Positions 8,305 through 17,514 of a DNA stretch of 64,000 nucleotides are shown here, piece by piece (the stretch's first letter is position 1; every line of letters starts with the position of its first letter). Origin of the DNA: Oleispira sp036960605 (lineage in GTDB: Bacteria; Pseudomonadota; Gammaproteobacteria; Pseudomonadales; Oceanobacteraceae); NCBI GenBank assembly GCA_036960605.1, contig JBALXI010000010.1:75418-139417 (forward strand), given 5' to 3'. Both the position numbers and the translations under genes were made by a program. The notes below the pieces were generated by a model that searched no databases, was not told the DNA's origin, and saw only the letters and a program-made list of their open reading frames with translations.

Positions 8305-8793
8305 TTAAAAAGAAGCCAGCCATAGCCTTAACTTCATTCCCCATAGGCTAGTCATACCTGTGCTGATGTAGCTGATTTCACCTGCAGTATCAATAACGAA
8401 AATACTGGGGGTGACTGCGACGCCCCACGACTGACTGATTTGGCCATCGTCATCATTGATAGTACTGAAGTGGTAATCGTGTTTTTTTAAGTAGAGATTG
8501 ACCTCTTCGTCGTCGCCAGATGACAAGGCAATAGAGACTACATTCCGCTGATCTTCTTGTGCGAGGGTGCTGACGAATGGCGAAGTCGTACTGCAAATCG
8601 AGCACCAGCTCCCCCAGAAATAGACCAGTGTTGGGCCATCATTATAATCGATGCCCTCTAGACTGGGCGCTTGGCCTGTGTTCATATCTTGCTGCTGATA
8701 TTGAGTGATAGCAAAAACGACCGCTAACATCAGTAAAATGGTTTTTAGATTACTCTTTACTGAGTCGCTCTTTAGCCAGGTGATAAACATCAA
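8305..8793 (-). CDS. Membrane-anchored thioredoxin-like protein (TlpA/DsbE/ScsD type)
   Basis: 162 residues. A single N-terminal membrane anchor (about residues 17-31) is followed by a periplasmic thioredoxin fold. The active site is WCSIC (C64 and C67) within YFWGSWCSICST, and the cis-proline loop is AVTPSIFVID. Family members reduce or oxidise periplasmic disulfides, for example in cytochrome c maturation or copper stress. The short length and the lack of a CcmG-specific insert suggest the protein disulfide oxidoreductase/ScsD group. The start may be the first or second Met. It lies upstream of the barrel-like gene on the same strand, which might be a folding client; this is inference. Confidence 0.85.
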   Translation of the reverse strand: MMFITWLKSDSVKSNLKTILLMLAVVFAITQYQQQDMNTGQAPSLEGIDYNDGPTLVYFWGSWCSICSTTSPFVSTLAQEDQRNVVSIALSSGDDEEVNLYLKKHDYHFSTINDDDGQISQSWGVAVTPSIFVIDTAGEISYISTGMTSLWGMKLRLWLASF

Positions 8794-8982
8794 GTATATT
8801 TCTCTAAAATTTCCGATTATGACCCTTGCAAGGCAGGATAGTTCTTATTATTTGGCACATAGACTAGCAGCCTTTATAAAAAAAGAAGGTTTTTTTGACT
8901 AAGATTGGTGCTCTGTCATTTATAGCAAGGTAAAATAGCATCTGTTGCAGGTGTAGATCGATTGGATTAAAACGGCGTATAG

Positions 8983-10650
8983 ATGACAAAAGATATTGAC
9001 GACAAGCTGTCAGGCGAGAAACTGCCAGGCGGCCAGCTGCTAGATGAGCAGGTTAGTGATGACCCCTTAATGCAAGATTTAAAGAAGGGGGCCTCGACTC
9101 AGGCTGAAGCGCTGCAATTTTTACAGCAGAATAAGAGCCGTTTAGATAAGTCTTTAGCGTCGATAGATAAACGGGATGTGCTATCTAAAATCACTGTTTT
9201 TTCGATGGCTATATTTTCTAAATTAGCGGGCTTGATCGATGTGCTAAAGAGCGGTTTTGTGGATCGCTTGATGAAAGTCCCAGCGCCTGAAATTATTAAG
9301 CAAAGTCTGCACACAGCAAGTGTTGTGACAAACTTTAAAGGGATGGTCGATTTTATACGCACGAAATACTATGCCTTTAAAAAATCGCCCTATAATGAAA
9401 AACTTGTTCAGCATATGGATGAGTTAATTGGTCATGCAACTCAGCAAGGGTTGGATTTTAAACAACACTTCCCAGAAGTTGTCGATAAACTGGTGGTTCG
9501 TAAGAATCAAATGCTACAACATTCTTATTTTAAAGAGTTTAATAAAAGCCATATTGAACGCTTATTAGCGACGCCATTTTCATTTAAACGATCATTGTCA
9601 CCGGTCCTTCCCGATAGAGCTTTATGGCATAAACTATTTGGAATATTAGAAGCTCGCTATATTCAGGACATTATTCTAGTCGATGATGATGGTAAGCAAA
9701 CCTCGTTTAAAAATGATTCTAAAAGACAGGTGGAGTCTAGTCATTCCGTACGTCACTTGTATGAAGCCTCGGTAAAAAAGGCGCATGGTCATCGGGTATT
9801 TATTATTGGCCATCATGAAGGGTATTTAGGCCCTTATTTTGTCCGCAGTGCATTACGACGCTTGGGCTTTGATAATTTAGCCGAGAATAATAATACCGTA
9901 GTCGGGCCACGTATGTTTTCGAGTTTATTTTTGAAAAGTGGTGCCAGTAATGTCGGCAATATGTTTTTAACCTTACCGTCGCAACGCACCACAAAAGTAA
10001 ATGAAAATAGTTTGGCCGCCGCTCTACAGAAAAGTGCTCGACGTACGCAATTTTTAATCAAAATGCCTAATGTTGGACTGAAATTAATAGAACAATTCAG
10101 CTACCGTGATTTTATGCAGTTAATTTTACACTATGAGAATTTACAGGCTGAATCTGCGAAATTAAATAGCAGCCTATCTTGGCTGGACGAAGTTTTAAGC
10201 TCTGCTGAAAAGTCAGAGCTGATCGATTATCTGTTGGCCAGTGATGCGAGCAATGTAGCCGCTGAACTTGATAAAAAAGATTACGATTTATTTAAGCAAG
10301 TAATGCATGAGCCATTTTTGATTTTCCCTGAAGGTTCTCGTTCTTATGTCGAAGAAAATGGCGACATTACCTTAAAGTATTTCAATCCTAAGTACCTGCA
10401 GGCTTACTTACGTCCAGGGGATGTGATCTTACCGCTGAGCTTGGTCGGCGGCTCAGATATTATGCAGGGCATGAAGTTGATCAAGGGCAAGCTTGGTTTG
10501 TCGTTGGGCTCGCCCTATGAAGTCAGTGAGGCAATGATAAATAACTATGCCGAAGAAGGCATTGAGGTGATGCGCAATGTTGCTAACTTACCCAATATTA
10601 AGACAGTACATTTAAGTAATACCGTGCAAGCAGGAAATAAACATGAGTGA
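8983..10650 (+). CDS. Glycerophosphate-acyltransferase-like protein (PlsB/PlsC superfamily)
   Basis: 555 residues. The C-terminal half carries acyltransferase motifs: HHEGYLG (277-283) in the motif I position, FPEGSRS (448-454, motif III) and PLSLVGGS (484-491, motif IV). Motif I lacks the canonical H-x4-D spacing: relative to PlsB HRSHMD, the Asp position appears to be Gly. The N-terminal 250 residues are helical, with no clear membrane segment. It may acylate glycerol-3-phosphate or another acceptor, or may be a divergent paralogue. Its last 8 bases overlap the start of the exonuclease gene (ATGAGTGA), so the two are translationally coupled. Confidence 0.72.
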   Translation: MTKDIDDKLSGEKLPGGQLLDEQVSDDPLMQDLKKGASTQAEALQFLQQNKSRLDKSLASIDKRDVLSKITVFSMAIFSKLAGLIDVLKSGFVDRLMKVPAPEIIKQSLHTASVVTNFKGMVDFIRTKYYAFKKSPYNEKLVQHMDELIGHATQQGLDFKQHFPEVVDKLVVRKNQMLQHSYFKEFNKSHIERLLATPFSFKRSLSPVLPDRALWHKLFGILEARYIQDIILVDDDGKQTSFKNDSKRQVESSHSVRHLYEASVKKAHGHRVFIIGHHEGYLGPYFVRSALRRLGFDNLAENNNTVVGPRMFSSLFLKSGASNVGNMFLTLPSQRTTKVNENSLAAALQKSARRTQFLIKMPNVGLKLIEQFSYRDFMQLILHYENLQAESAKLNSSLSWLDEVLSSAEKSELIDYLLASDASNVAAELDKKDYDLFKQVMHEPFLIFPEGSRSYVEENGDITLKYFNPKYLQAYLRPGDVILPLSLVGGSDIMQGMKLIKGKLGLSLGSPYEVSEAMINNYAEEGIEVMRNVANLPNIKTVHLSNTVQAGNKHE

Positions 10651-11278
10651 AAAAAGCACCGCTAACCGAGCAGATAGTTTGGTTATTCTCGATTTCGAGA
10701 CCACAGGCTTATCTCCAAATATGGGTGATCGTGCGATTGAAATTGGTGCTGTGCGCTTGGTTAATGGGGAAATTACAGAGAGCTTTCAAGAGCTGATGAA
10801 CCCAGGTCAGCGAGTCAGTGCCTTTATTGAAGATTATACCGGTATTAGTAATGAGATGCTGGTAGACGCCGATTCTTGTGAAGCGGTGATGGATCGCTTT
10901 GCTGATTTTATTGGTGACGATAATCTGATTGCTCATAATGCGTCGTTTGATCAGCGATTTTTAGATGCTGAGTTTGAGCGAATTGGTCGTAAATATTCGG
11001 GAGATTTCTCTTGCTCGTTATTACTTTCACGACGTATTTTTCAAGATGCCAGTAGCCATAAATTGGGTGAGTTAGTGCGCTTTGCTAATATCGAAAGCTC
11101 GGGCGGATTTCACCGTGCGTTATACGATAGTGAGATGACGGCCAAAGTATGGATGAAAATTCTGGAAGATATCGGTGAGCGCTATGGGCTGTTTGATATT
11201 CCTTTTGATTTAATTAAGAAACTGACTAAAACCCCTAAAAAGGGCGTCGATAAATTACTGTTATCTTACAACGGCTGA
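10643..11278 (+). CDS. DEDDh 3'-5' exonuclease, DnaQ/PolC-epsilon-like
   Basis: 211 residues. All catalytic residues are visible: D17 and E19 in LDFETTGL, D103 in HNASFDQRF, and H157 with D162 in GGFHRALYDSEM. This is the RNase T/DnaQ superfamily; it is shorter than replicative DnaQ and lacks the C-terminal polymerase-binding tail. Stand-alone members of this type act in DNA repair or nucleotide trimming. Translation is probably coupled to the preceding acyltransferase-like gene through the ATGAGTGA overlap. The functional link between the two genes is unclear. A role as the replicative proofreading subunit is less likely because no rnhA neighbour is seen. Confidence 0.88.
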   Translation: MSEKSTANRADSLVILDFETTGLSPNMGDRAIEIGAVRLVNGEITESFQELMNPGQRVSAFIEDYTGISNEMLVDADSCEAVMDRFADFIGDDNLIAHNASFDQRFLDAEFERIGRKYSGDFSCSLLLSRRIFQDASSHKLGELVRFANIESSGGFHRALYDSEMTAKVWMKILEDIGERYGLFDIPFDLIKKLTKTPKKGVDKLLLSYNG

Positions 11279-11370
11279 CAGCACTTACATCTGCTGACAT
11301 AGAGAGGACATCTGCAGACGGAACAAAATAAGGCCCTAGGTAATACTGCTTGGGAACTTATTTAAATGAG

Positions 11371-13011
11371 ATGTCTATGAAATCCTCACTCTATTTATTG
11401 ACCACCGCAATCGTTTTAGCCAGTGCTATTACCGCCTGTGGTGGTACTGGCTCGAATTCAAGCAAGCCTTCAGATAATGGCTCAAAGCAATCGGCCAAAA
11501 ACCCTTTAGCGCAATACTTCCCTAAAAGCATTCCCGTATTCGGTACCTTAATCGTAGGCACTGCTAGTACTTCGGATGCCGCTATGTTGCATGCCGCGAA
11601 TGTGATGGCGCAGTATTTAGATAATAATGAAGATGGCATTGCCGATAATCCTGCCGTCGTAGATCATTTAAAAACCAAGGGTGCGACTTTATTAATGGCC
11701 GCGACCGAGGATGAAATTCAAGCCTTATTTGATAAGTTACCCGAAAGTGATGCCTACCAAGACTTGTACGTTGCTGAAGTTATCGTCGGTGATAGTGAGC
11801 AAATAACTAATGGTGGGTTTGATGCGACGATTGAAGAAGTACTGCACTTAATCAGTCATGTCGGTTATGCCGGAGTTTATCCGTCGGTATTTGGTGAATC
11901 AGTTGGCTCGGTTTTAGCCGATGCAATGGATGTTGCCCGAGGTGGGCAGTTCGAGACGATTCCTGCAAACTATCCTGCAGGAGCTTGGTATTCCTACAAG
12001 GATGAAACCTGCGAATACTCTTGCATGGCGACTGAATATTTCTATTGGTCGTTAACGTCTATGTTAGGCGCTCAAGACGGTGTGGGTCGCTTTGAAGAAA
12101 TCAATCAAGAGTGGGCATTAAATACTCGGGACTTGGTGCAGCAAAAAGATACCTTAGTTTACGATCTACTCATGGATTCACAATATAGAATTCCTACAAA
12201 ACTACCGAATGGGAATTATTCCTTTCAGACCTTTTCAATCTCAACTGCAGATAAAGTCTCGGGTAAACAGCCTAGTAGCGAGGATACAGTAAGTGATACT
12301 GAAACAGTTTCAAATGCTAATATTTCATTTGAGTTACAGTTTATGAATACAGTAGAGCTACAAGGGGATAAAAATGAAGCTTGGACGGCTGCCTATAAAC
12401 AACCTTTTATTGATGCTTCACTTCAGTGGTTATTATCTTTACGCGGTATTGATAACCAGACAAAGCATTTAATCGTTAAAATTAAAGTGCGAGTGAAAGA
12501 TTTACCGAATGCTAATGGCATGGCTGGGCCGGATACAGAGATTGAAGTTAATGGCTTTAATTTCCCTACCAGCGGTGAGATGACTATTGGTAATCATACT
12601 TATGTTGAGGGGTTTGATCAGGTTGAATTTAAAGCCAATATATTGCATGAACTTGGGCACATTATTGGTATCGGATCTTTTACTGAAGAATTTGTCGCGC
12701 TTGATTCGTCGATTAAAGGGAATGTATTCCGCTTGCCGAGTCAGTATGGTGTGAGTAAAGCCGTAGCGGAATATAATCGAATCTATTCGAATACGCTAGA
12801 TTACGTTCCTTTTAGTGATAATGCTGGCCACTTATATGATTATGAACTGGGTGGAGATAAAAAACGTCTGCTAGCCAATGGCTCTGCAGTCCCATCGTTG
12901 ACCAAGGAGCTTATGGCAGCGGGTGTGATATATGGTCGTGTGATGCTGGCCGTTTTGGATGATATTGGCTATGTGGTTGATTATACCAATGCCGAAATTT
13001 ATACGCCTTAA
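11371..13011 (+). CDS. Lipoprotein with leishmanolysin-like zinc metalloprotease motif
   Basis: About 546 residues from the ATG at 11371; an ATG at 11377 is equally plausible and an upstream TTG at 11350 is unlikely. The signal peptide ends in lipobox AITAC followed by GG, so it should be a lipid-anchored envelope protein. The first part contains a Ca-loop-like DNNEDGIAD and the segment EEVLHLISHVGYAGVYPSVFGE. The second part carries HELGHIIGIGSF, an HExxHxxGxxF metzincin-style zinc site, followed downstream by a GVSKAVAEYNRIY segment reminiscent of leishmanolysin (M8). The two halves are linked by a polar stretch around residues 295-315. It converges on the next gene with a 4-base overlap. 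Substrate unknown. Confidence 0.75.
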   Translation: MSMKSSLYLLTTAIVLASAITACGGTGSNSSKPSDNGSKQSAKNPLAQYFPKSIPVFGTLIVGTASTSDAAMLHAANVMAQYLDNNEDGIADNPAVVDHLKTKGATLLMAATEDEIQALFDKLPESDAYQDLYVAEVIVGDSEQITNGGFDATIEEVLHLISHVGYAGVYPSVFGESVGSVLADAMDVARGGQFETIPANYPAGAWYSYKDETCEYSCMATEYFYWSLTSMLGAQDGVGRFEEINQEWALNTRDLVQQKDTLVYDLLMDSQYRIPTKLPNGNYSFQTFSISTADKVSGKQPSSEDTVSDTETVSNANISFELQFMNTVELQGDKNEAWTAAYKQPFIDASLQWLLSLRGIDNQTKHLIVKIKVRVKDLPNANGMAGPDTEIEVNGFNFPTSGEMTIGNHTYVEGFDQVEFKANILHELGHIIGIGSFTEEFVALDSSIKGNVFRLPSQYGVSKAVAEYNRIYSNTLDYVPFSDNAGHLYDYELGGDKKRLLANGSAVPSLTKELMAAGVIYGRVMLAVLDDIGYVVDYTNAEIYTP

Positions 13012-13415
13012 TCGGTTTTTCTACGGCCTCGGCGGGGTTCTCTATGTTCAGTCTCGCCATTTTGCCCGTACATATCGTGTTGAAGGCCGACGTCGTCACG
13101 TCGAACTTCAATGCGTCTATCGTCATGATGAATGTAATCGCAATGGCAGTGCTCTTGATCACAGCCGTTGACCGGGAGTGTGGGCGCTTGTGCCGATAGA
13201 AAGCGTTTGCCATGCAGTTCTTTCACCGCATTGCAACACTGCGCATGATGATGTGTTTCAACACAATGGAACTCATTATTTTTAACACGCTTCTCAGAAG
13301 AGGTAGAGGATTGTCTATTTTTGTGATTCCGTCTTTCAAGACCTTTATGGCCATGGTGAGTGTAGAGATATAGGCCTACTAACGAGACAATAAAGATAAA
13401 GAAGGTCAGCAGCAT
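13008..13415 (-). CDS. Small Cys/His-rich membrane-anchored protein of unknown function
   Basis: 135 residues. One N-terminal membrane segment (about 2-19) precedes a basic, His- and Cys-rich soluble domain. Striking elements are FHCVETHHHAQCCNAV, GKRFLSAQAPTLPV, CDQEHCHC and YIHHDDRR, then an Arg-rich end. I remember similar RFLS-x-APxLPLxxC...CxC-x-Y-x-HHxDRR proteins of unknown function in Pseudomonas-type bacteria, so this is a real conserved gene. The Cys/His pattern suggests a metal or Fe-S site. Its stop overlaps the end of the convergent lipoprotein gene by four bases. Alternative frames here lack this pattern. Confidence 0.72.
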   Translation of the reverse strand: MLLTFFIFIVSLVGLYLYTHHGHKGLERRNHKNRQSSTSSEKRVKNNEFHCVETHHHAQCCNAVKELHGKRFLSAQAPTLPVNGCDQEHCHCDYIHHDDRRIEVRRDDVGLQHDMYGQNGETEHREPRRGRRKTD

Positions 13416-13606
13416 GGATTACCTCGTAAGTTTCTTCTTATAAGCGGTTTGTTTAATTGGTTTCTTTAGGTATAGCAAAAACTAGCCTGCCTAGATGTCT
13501 CTAACGCTAAATTGGGACTTTGCTTGTGTGACATTCCGGTCTTAAATCCGTATCATTCAGCCAATAATTTTTCTTCTCTATTTTCTTGATTCCTAGGCCT
13601 TTCTAT

Positions 13607-14668
13607 ATGTCCTCTACTACTGCGTCCTCTTCTGCTATTAAGCTTACTGAATACAGCCATGGCGCGGGTTGTGGGTGCAAAATATCCCCACAGGTCTTGG
13701 AAACAATCGTTGCCACTAAGCTCGACGTGAAAATGGACCCCAATCTATTGGTTGGCAATAGCAGTAAAGATGATGCCGCAGCCTATGACATGGGGAATGG
13801 TCAGGTAGTTTTAAGCACTACCGACTTTTTTATGCCGATTGCGGATGATGCTTTTGACTTCGGCCGTATTGCTGCGACCAATGCGATCAGTGACATTTAT
13901 GCCATGGGCGGTAAGCCGTTGATGGCAATTGCTATCTTGGGCTGGCCGATTAATGTGTTATCGGCTGAAGTTGCTCAGCAGGTGGTTGATGGCGGACGTC
14001 AGGCCTGTATGGATGCGGGTATCATGCTGGCCGGTGGCCACAGTATTGATTCACCTGAGCCGATCTTTGGTTTAGCGGTAACTGGCCAAGTAGAGAAATC
14101 TAAATTAAAGCAAAATAATACCGCTACGCCTGGCTGTAAGTTGTATCTGACTAAGAAGTTAGGTGTCGGCATATTAACAACCGCGCAAAAACAGAAGAAG
14201 CTAAAGCCAGAGCATGAAGGCTTAGCGGTTGAAGTGATGTGTCAGCTAAATAAAATTGGGGCAGATGTCGCCGATATTACTGGCGTAACGGCAATGACCG
14301 ATGTGACGGGCTTTGCGCTGATGGGCCATTTGATTGAAATGTGTGAAGGCAGTGGTGTAAAAGCTAAGATCAACTTTGATACGATTCCCTTTTTAGAACC
14401 CGTAAAAGACTATCTTGAAATGGGCTGTGTTCCCGGTGGAACGTTACGTAACTTCGATTCGTATGGGCATAAATTGGCGCCGATGAGTGAAGAACAGCGT
14501 AATTTGTTATGCGACCCGCAAACCAGTGGCGGTTTGTTGATTGCCGTCGAGCCAGAAGCTGAAGCTGAATTAGCAGTGCTATTAAGCCGTGAAGGTTTAT
14601 ATGCCCAGCCGATTGGTGAGTTGCTTGCCGCTGATGACGGTGCAACTGTTTTGGTTGAGGTGCTTTAA
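13607..14668 (+). CDS. selD: Selenide, water dikinase (selenophosphate synthetase)
   Basis: 353 residues from the ATG at 13607; an upstream in-frame TTG at 13586 is less likely. The catalytic N-terminus is SHGAGCGCKI, with Cys22 (equivalent to E. coli C17) and Lys25 (equivalent to K20). It is therefore a cysteine, not selenocysteine, form. PurM/AIRS-fold motifs follow: SSKDDAAAY, STTDFFMPIADD, ATNAISDIYAMGGKP, AGGHSID and DPQTSGGLL. It makes selenophosphate from selenide and ATP. The next gene, selU, starts 3 bases after its stop, and a probable selenium transporter follows. No selA, selB or selC is in the window. Confidence 0.96.
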   Translation: MSSTTASSSAIKLTEYSHGAGCGCKISPQVLETIVATKLDVKMDPNLLVGNSSKDDAAAYDMGNGQVVLSTTDFFMPIADDAFDFGRIAATNAISDIYAMGGKPLMAIAILGWPINVLSAEVAQQVVDGGRQACMDAGIMLAGGHSIDSPEPIFGLAVTGQVEKSKLKQNNTATPGCKLYLTKKLGVGILTTAQKQKKLKPEHEGLAVEVMCQLNKIGADVADITGVTAMTDVTGFALMGHLIEMCEGSGVKAKINFDTIPFLEPVKDYLEMGCVPGGTLRNFDSYGHKLAPMSEEQRNLLCDPQTSGGLLIAVEPEAEAELAVLLSREGLYAQPIGELLAADDGATVLVEVL

Positions 14669-14671
14669 GTC

Positions 14672-15862
14672 GTGACAATAGAAAGTATGCGACCTAATAC
14701 GGACATCCGCCCAGATACCGACGATTATGAGGCGTTATTCTTAACCGATACGCCGATGTTCGATACCCGCGCCCCGATTGAATTTAAGAAAGGCGCTTTT
14801 CCGCATGTGGAAAGCTTGCCGCTGATGACGGATATTGAGCGTGCCAAAGTAGGTACCTCTTATAAACGTGATGGCCAAGAAGCCGCAATCAAGTTGGGCC
14901 ACCGATTAGTATCGGGTAAAACCAAAGACGAACGTATGGCGCTTTGGTTAGCGTTTGCTAAACAAAATCCGAACGGCTATTTGTATTGTTTCCGTGGTGG
15001 ATTGCGTTCGCATACAACCCAAGCTTGGCTGAAAGAAGCGGGCTGTAATTACCCGTTAGTGAAGGGCGGTTATAAGGCGATGCGTCGTTTTTTAATCGAT
15101 CGCTTAGAAAGTATTTGTGATTATGCGGTTGATCCTGAACGCAAAGAAAAATTCTATATTGTCGCAGGCCAAACAGGCGCGGCGAAAACCGATTTGTTAT
15201 TGAAGTTTGATAACGCGGTTGATTTGGAAGGGTTAGCGAATCACCGAGGTAGTGCTTTTGGGAAGCGTGCAGCAGGGCAGCCGAGCCAAATTGATTTTGA
15301 AAATAAGCTGTCGATCGATTTTTTACGCCGATATCATAAATCCCCTAATACGCCCATTCTATTAGAAGACGAAAGTCATCTAATAGGTCGCTCTGCGATA
15401 CCGACCAAGTTACGCAGTGCGATGCATGAATCGCCTATGGTCGTGGTTGAAGCGGATTTAGAAACTCGGGTTGAGCATTCTTTTAGAAATTATATTTTGC
15501 AAAAATTGGCCGAGTGGGAAGAGTTCAGTGCGGATGACTCGAAAATTATCAGCCTTGAAGGAAAACCCTATGTCGGTGATTTGACCGCATTTGAACTTTT
15601 TTCTGAAGAGCTGAAAAAGTCGATGTCGAATATTCGTAAGCGTTTGGGTGGCGTACGCTATCAAGAGTTAGCGACGATGTTGGATAATGCACTCGAGGCA
15701 CATAAAGCAGGAGACAATAGTTTGCACCGTGAATGGATTAGAGTATTGCTGAATGAGTATTATGATCCACAATACGATCATTTATTAGAACAACGTAAAG
15801 ATCGCATTGTATTTCGTGGCAATGCTACTGAGGTTGAAGCGTATTTACGTGCCTTAACTTAA
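14672..15862 (+). CDS. selU: tRNA 2-selenouridine synthase (MnmH/SelU/YbbB)
   Basis: 396 residues if the GTG at 14672 is used; the first ATG is at 14687. The N-terminal rhodanese domain has DTRAPIEFKKGAFP and the catalytic Cys106 in YCFRGGLRS. The C-terminal P-loop domain has GQTGAAKTDLL (Walker A, about 166-176), and DLEGLANHRGSAFG and EDESHLIGR are typical of the family. It replaces sulfur of 2-thiouridine-34 in tRNA-Lys/Glu/Gln by selenium, using selenophosphate from SelD. The direct coupling to selD shows that selenium is used for tRNA modification here. E. coli counterpart has Cys97. Confidence 0.95.
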   Translation: MTIESMRPNTDIRPDTDDYEALFLTDTPMFDTRAPIEFKKGAFPHVESLPLMTDIERAKVGTSYKRDGQEAAIKLGHRLVSGKTKDERMALWLAFAKQNPNGYLYCFRGGLRSHTTQAWLKEAGCNYPLVKGGYKAMRRFLIDRLESICDYAVDPERKEKFYIVAGQTGAAKTDLLLKFDNAVDLEGLANHRGSAFGKRAAGQPSQIDFENKLSIDFLRRYHKSPNTPILLEDESHLIGRSAIPTKLRSAMHESPMVVVEADLETRVEHSFRNYILQKLAEWEEFSADDSKIISLEGKPYVGDLTAFELFSEELKKSMSNIRKRLGGVRYQELATMLDNALEAHKAGDNSLHREWIRVLLNEYYDPQYDHLLEQRKDRIVFRGNATEVEAYLRALT

Positions 15863-15923
15863 TCTATTTAAAGTCTTGTTTTAACCTTAAAAACTACAAT
15901 TTATAAACTTAAGCGTTTGAGAA

Positions 15924-16829
15924 ATGAAAATGAAAAAGAAAGTAACCCTTATTGCAACAATACTCGGTTTATTGGCGGGCGGTTTACTAGCCAGTACTGT
16001 ACAAGCAGAAACAGAAAAGCCAACGTTCGTTTTCACTGCCATTCCTGATGCCGATGAATCACGTTTACAGCAGCGTTTTAATAAAGTCGCTGTGTATTTA
16101 TCGAAGCAACTCAATGTGAATGTTAAATACATTCCAGTTAAGTCTTATTCTGCCGCGGTTACGGCCTTCCGTAATGACCAGGTTCAGCTTGCTTGGTTTG
16201 GTGGTTTGTCGGGTGTTAGAGCACGTGCATTGGTATCGGGTTCAGAAGCGATTGCTCAAGGCTTTGAAGATCAATCCTTCAAAAGCTATATTATTGCTCA
16301 TCACTCTACTGGCCTGAAGCCGAATATTGATCTTTCAGATGCTTTTACAGCATTCAATACCCAAGACATGACTTTCACTTTCGGTTCAAAAGGGTCGACT
16401 TCTGGTCGCTTAATGCCTGAATTCTATTTGCGTGAAGAATTCAAAGCAGCACCGAATGACATATTCTCTCGTATTGGTTTTTCTGGCGATCATAGCCGTA
16501 CTATTGCTCAAGTTCAGTCGGGTGCTTATCAAGTTGGCGCAGTGAACTTTAAAGTGTGGGAAAAAGAATTAGCCTCGGGCAAAATTGATACAAATAAGGT
16601 ATCGATTATTTGGACAACACCAACATACCCTGATTATCAATGGACAATTCGTAACGACGTAGATCAACGTTTTGGCGCAGACTTTAAAAAACTTGTCACC
16701 AAAACGTTGCTTGAAATGAATGATCCAGATTTATTGGCGAGTTTCCCACGCCAGTCATTTATTCCTGCCAGCAATGCCGATTATGCACCGATCGAAAATA
16801 CAGCGCGTGCTATTGGTTTAATAGACTAA
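15924..16829 (+). CDS. ABC transporter periplasmic binding protein, PhnD-like, probable selenium oxyanion binder
   Basis: 301 residues with a signal peptide (1-31, cleavage near VQAE). The PhnD/SsuA-type fold is recognisable from AIPDADESRLQQRFNKVA, VRNDQVQLAWFGG-like FRNDQVQLAWFGG, TFGSKGSTSGRLMPEF and GFSGDHSRTIAQVQSGAYQVGAVN. It is the first gene of a binding protein/ATPase/permease operon directly downstream of selD-selU. A PhnD-like family adjacent to selD is annotated as putative selenate-binding; I apply that by context. The ligand could instead be phosphite, phosphonate or another oxyanion. Gap to selU is 61 bases. Confidence 0.85.
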   Translation: MKMKKKVTLIATILGLLAGGLLASTVQAETEKPTFVFTAIPDADESRLQQRFNKVAVYLSKQLNVNVKYIPVKSYSAAVTAFRNDQVQLAWFGGLSGVRARALVSGSEAIAQGFEDQSFKSYIIAHHSTGLKPNIDLSDAFTAFNTQDMTFTFGSKGSTSGRLMPEFYLREEFKAAPNDIFSRIGFSGDHSRTIAQVQSGAYQVGAVNFKVWEKELASGKIDTNKVSIIWTTPTYPDYQWTIRNDVDQRFGADFKKLVTKTLLEMNDPDLLASFPRQSFIPASNADYAPIENTARAIGLID

Positions 16830-16857
16830 GTATCATTGCTTAAGGTTTATATTAATA

Positions 16858-17514
16858 ATGTTTAGACTCGACCACTACCAGCTTGATAATCGCTTAAACG
16901 ATATTACTTTGAATATTAATAGCGGAGAGAAGGTGGCCTTATTAGGGCCATCGGGTGGTGGTAAAACCAGTTTATTAAATGCATTGCATCAGCAGTGTGC
17001 TGATCAAATTGCTTGGTGTCCGCAAGAGCATGGTTTAGTCGAATCGCTATCGGCTTACCATAATATGTATATGGGCCAGCTAGATCAGCATAATGCCTTG
17101 TATAACTTGGCCAACTTGATTAAACCTTTGGCAGAGCCCAAGCAAGCCATTAGTGAACTGAGTGAATTACTGGGGTTAGATCCTCAGCAGGATTTATGGC
17201 AACCCGTTAGCCAGCTTTCGGGTGGTCAGCGTCAGCGTATTGGTATTGGCCGAGCGTTATTCCGCCAACAAGAAAACTTTCTCGGCGATGAGCCTGTCTC
17301 GAGCTTAGATCCTGTTCAGGCTCAGCAGATTTTAGAGTTGATTCTAAATCGACATAAAACGGTTATTCTTGCCTTACATAACCGTCAGCAAGCGTTATCA
17401 AATTTTGATCGCATTATTGGTATTAAAGCAGGCCGTATTATTTTTGATTCGCCGGCGAAAGAACTGATCAAAAATAAATACCAAGCGGGTTTGCTTGACT
17501 CTTTATATGAGTAG
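16858..17514 (+). CDS. ABC transporter ATP-binding protein, PhnC-like
   Basis: 218 residues, a compact ATPase. Walker A is GPSGGGKTS (about 30-38), the signature motif is LSGGQRQRIGIGRAL, Walker B is FLGDEPVSSLD, and the switch His follows in ILALHNRQQA. It energises the import complex with the neighbouring binding protein and fused permease. It begins 28 bases after the binding-protein gene, and its stop overlaps the permease start (ATGAGTAG), indicating coupled translation. Slightly shorter than typical PhnC (about 250). Probably selenium oxyanion import by context. Confidence 0.88.
   Translation: MFRLDHYQLDNRLNDITLNINSGEKVALLGPSGGGKTSLLNALHQQCADQIAWCPQEHGLVESLSAYHNMYMGQLDQHNALYNLANLIKPLAEPKQAISELSELLGLDPQQDLWQPVSQLSGGQRQRIGIGRALFRQQENFLGDEPVSSLDPVQAQQILELILNRHKTVILALHNRQQALSNFDRIIGIKAGRIIFDSPAKELIKNKYQAGLLDSLYE

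Noticed and set aside
13607..14668. Selenocysteine (UGA) codon or SECIS in selD
   Set aside because: The active-site codon is TGT (Cys), and no in-frame TGA or hairpin follows it.
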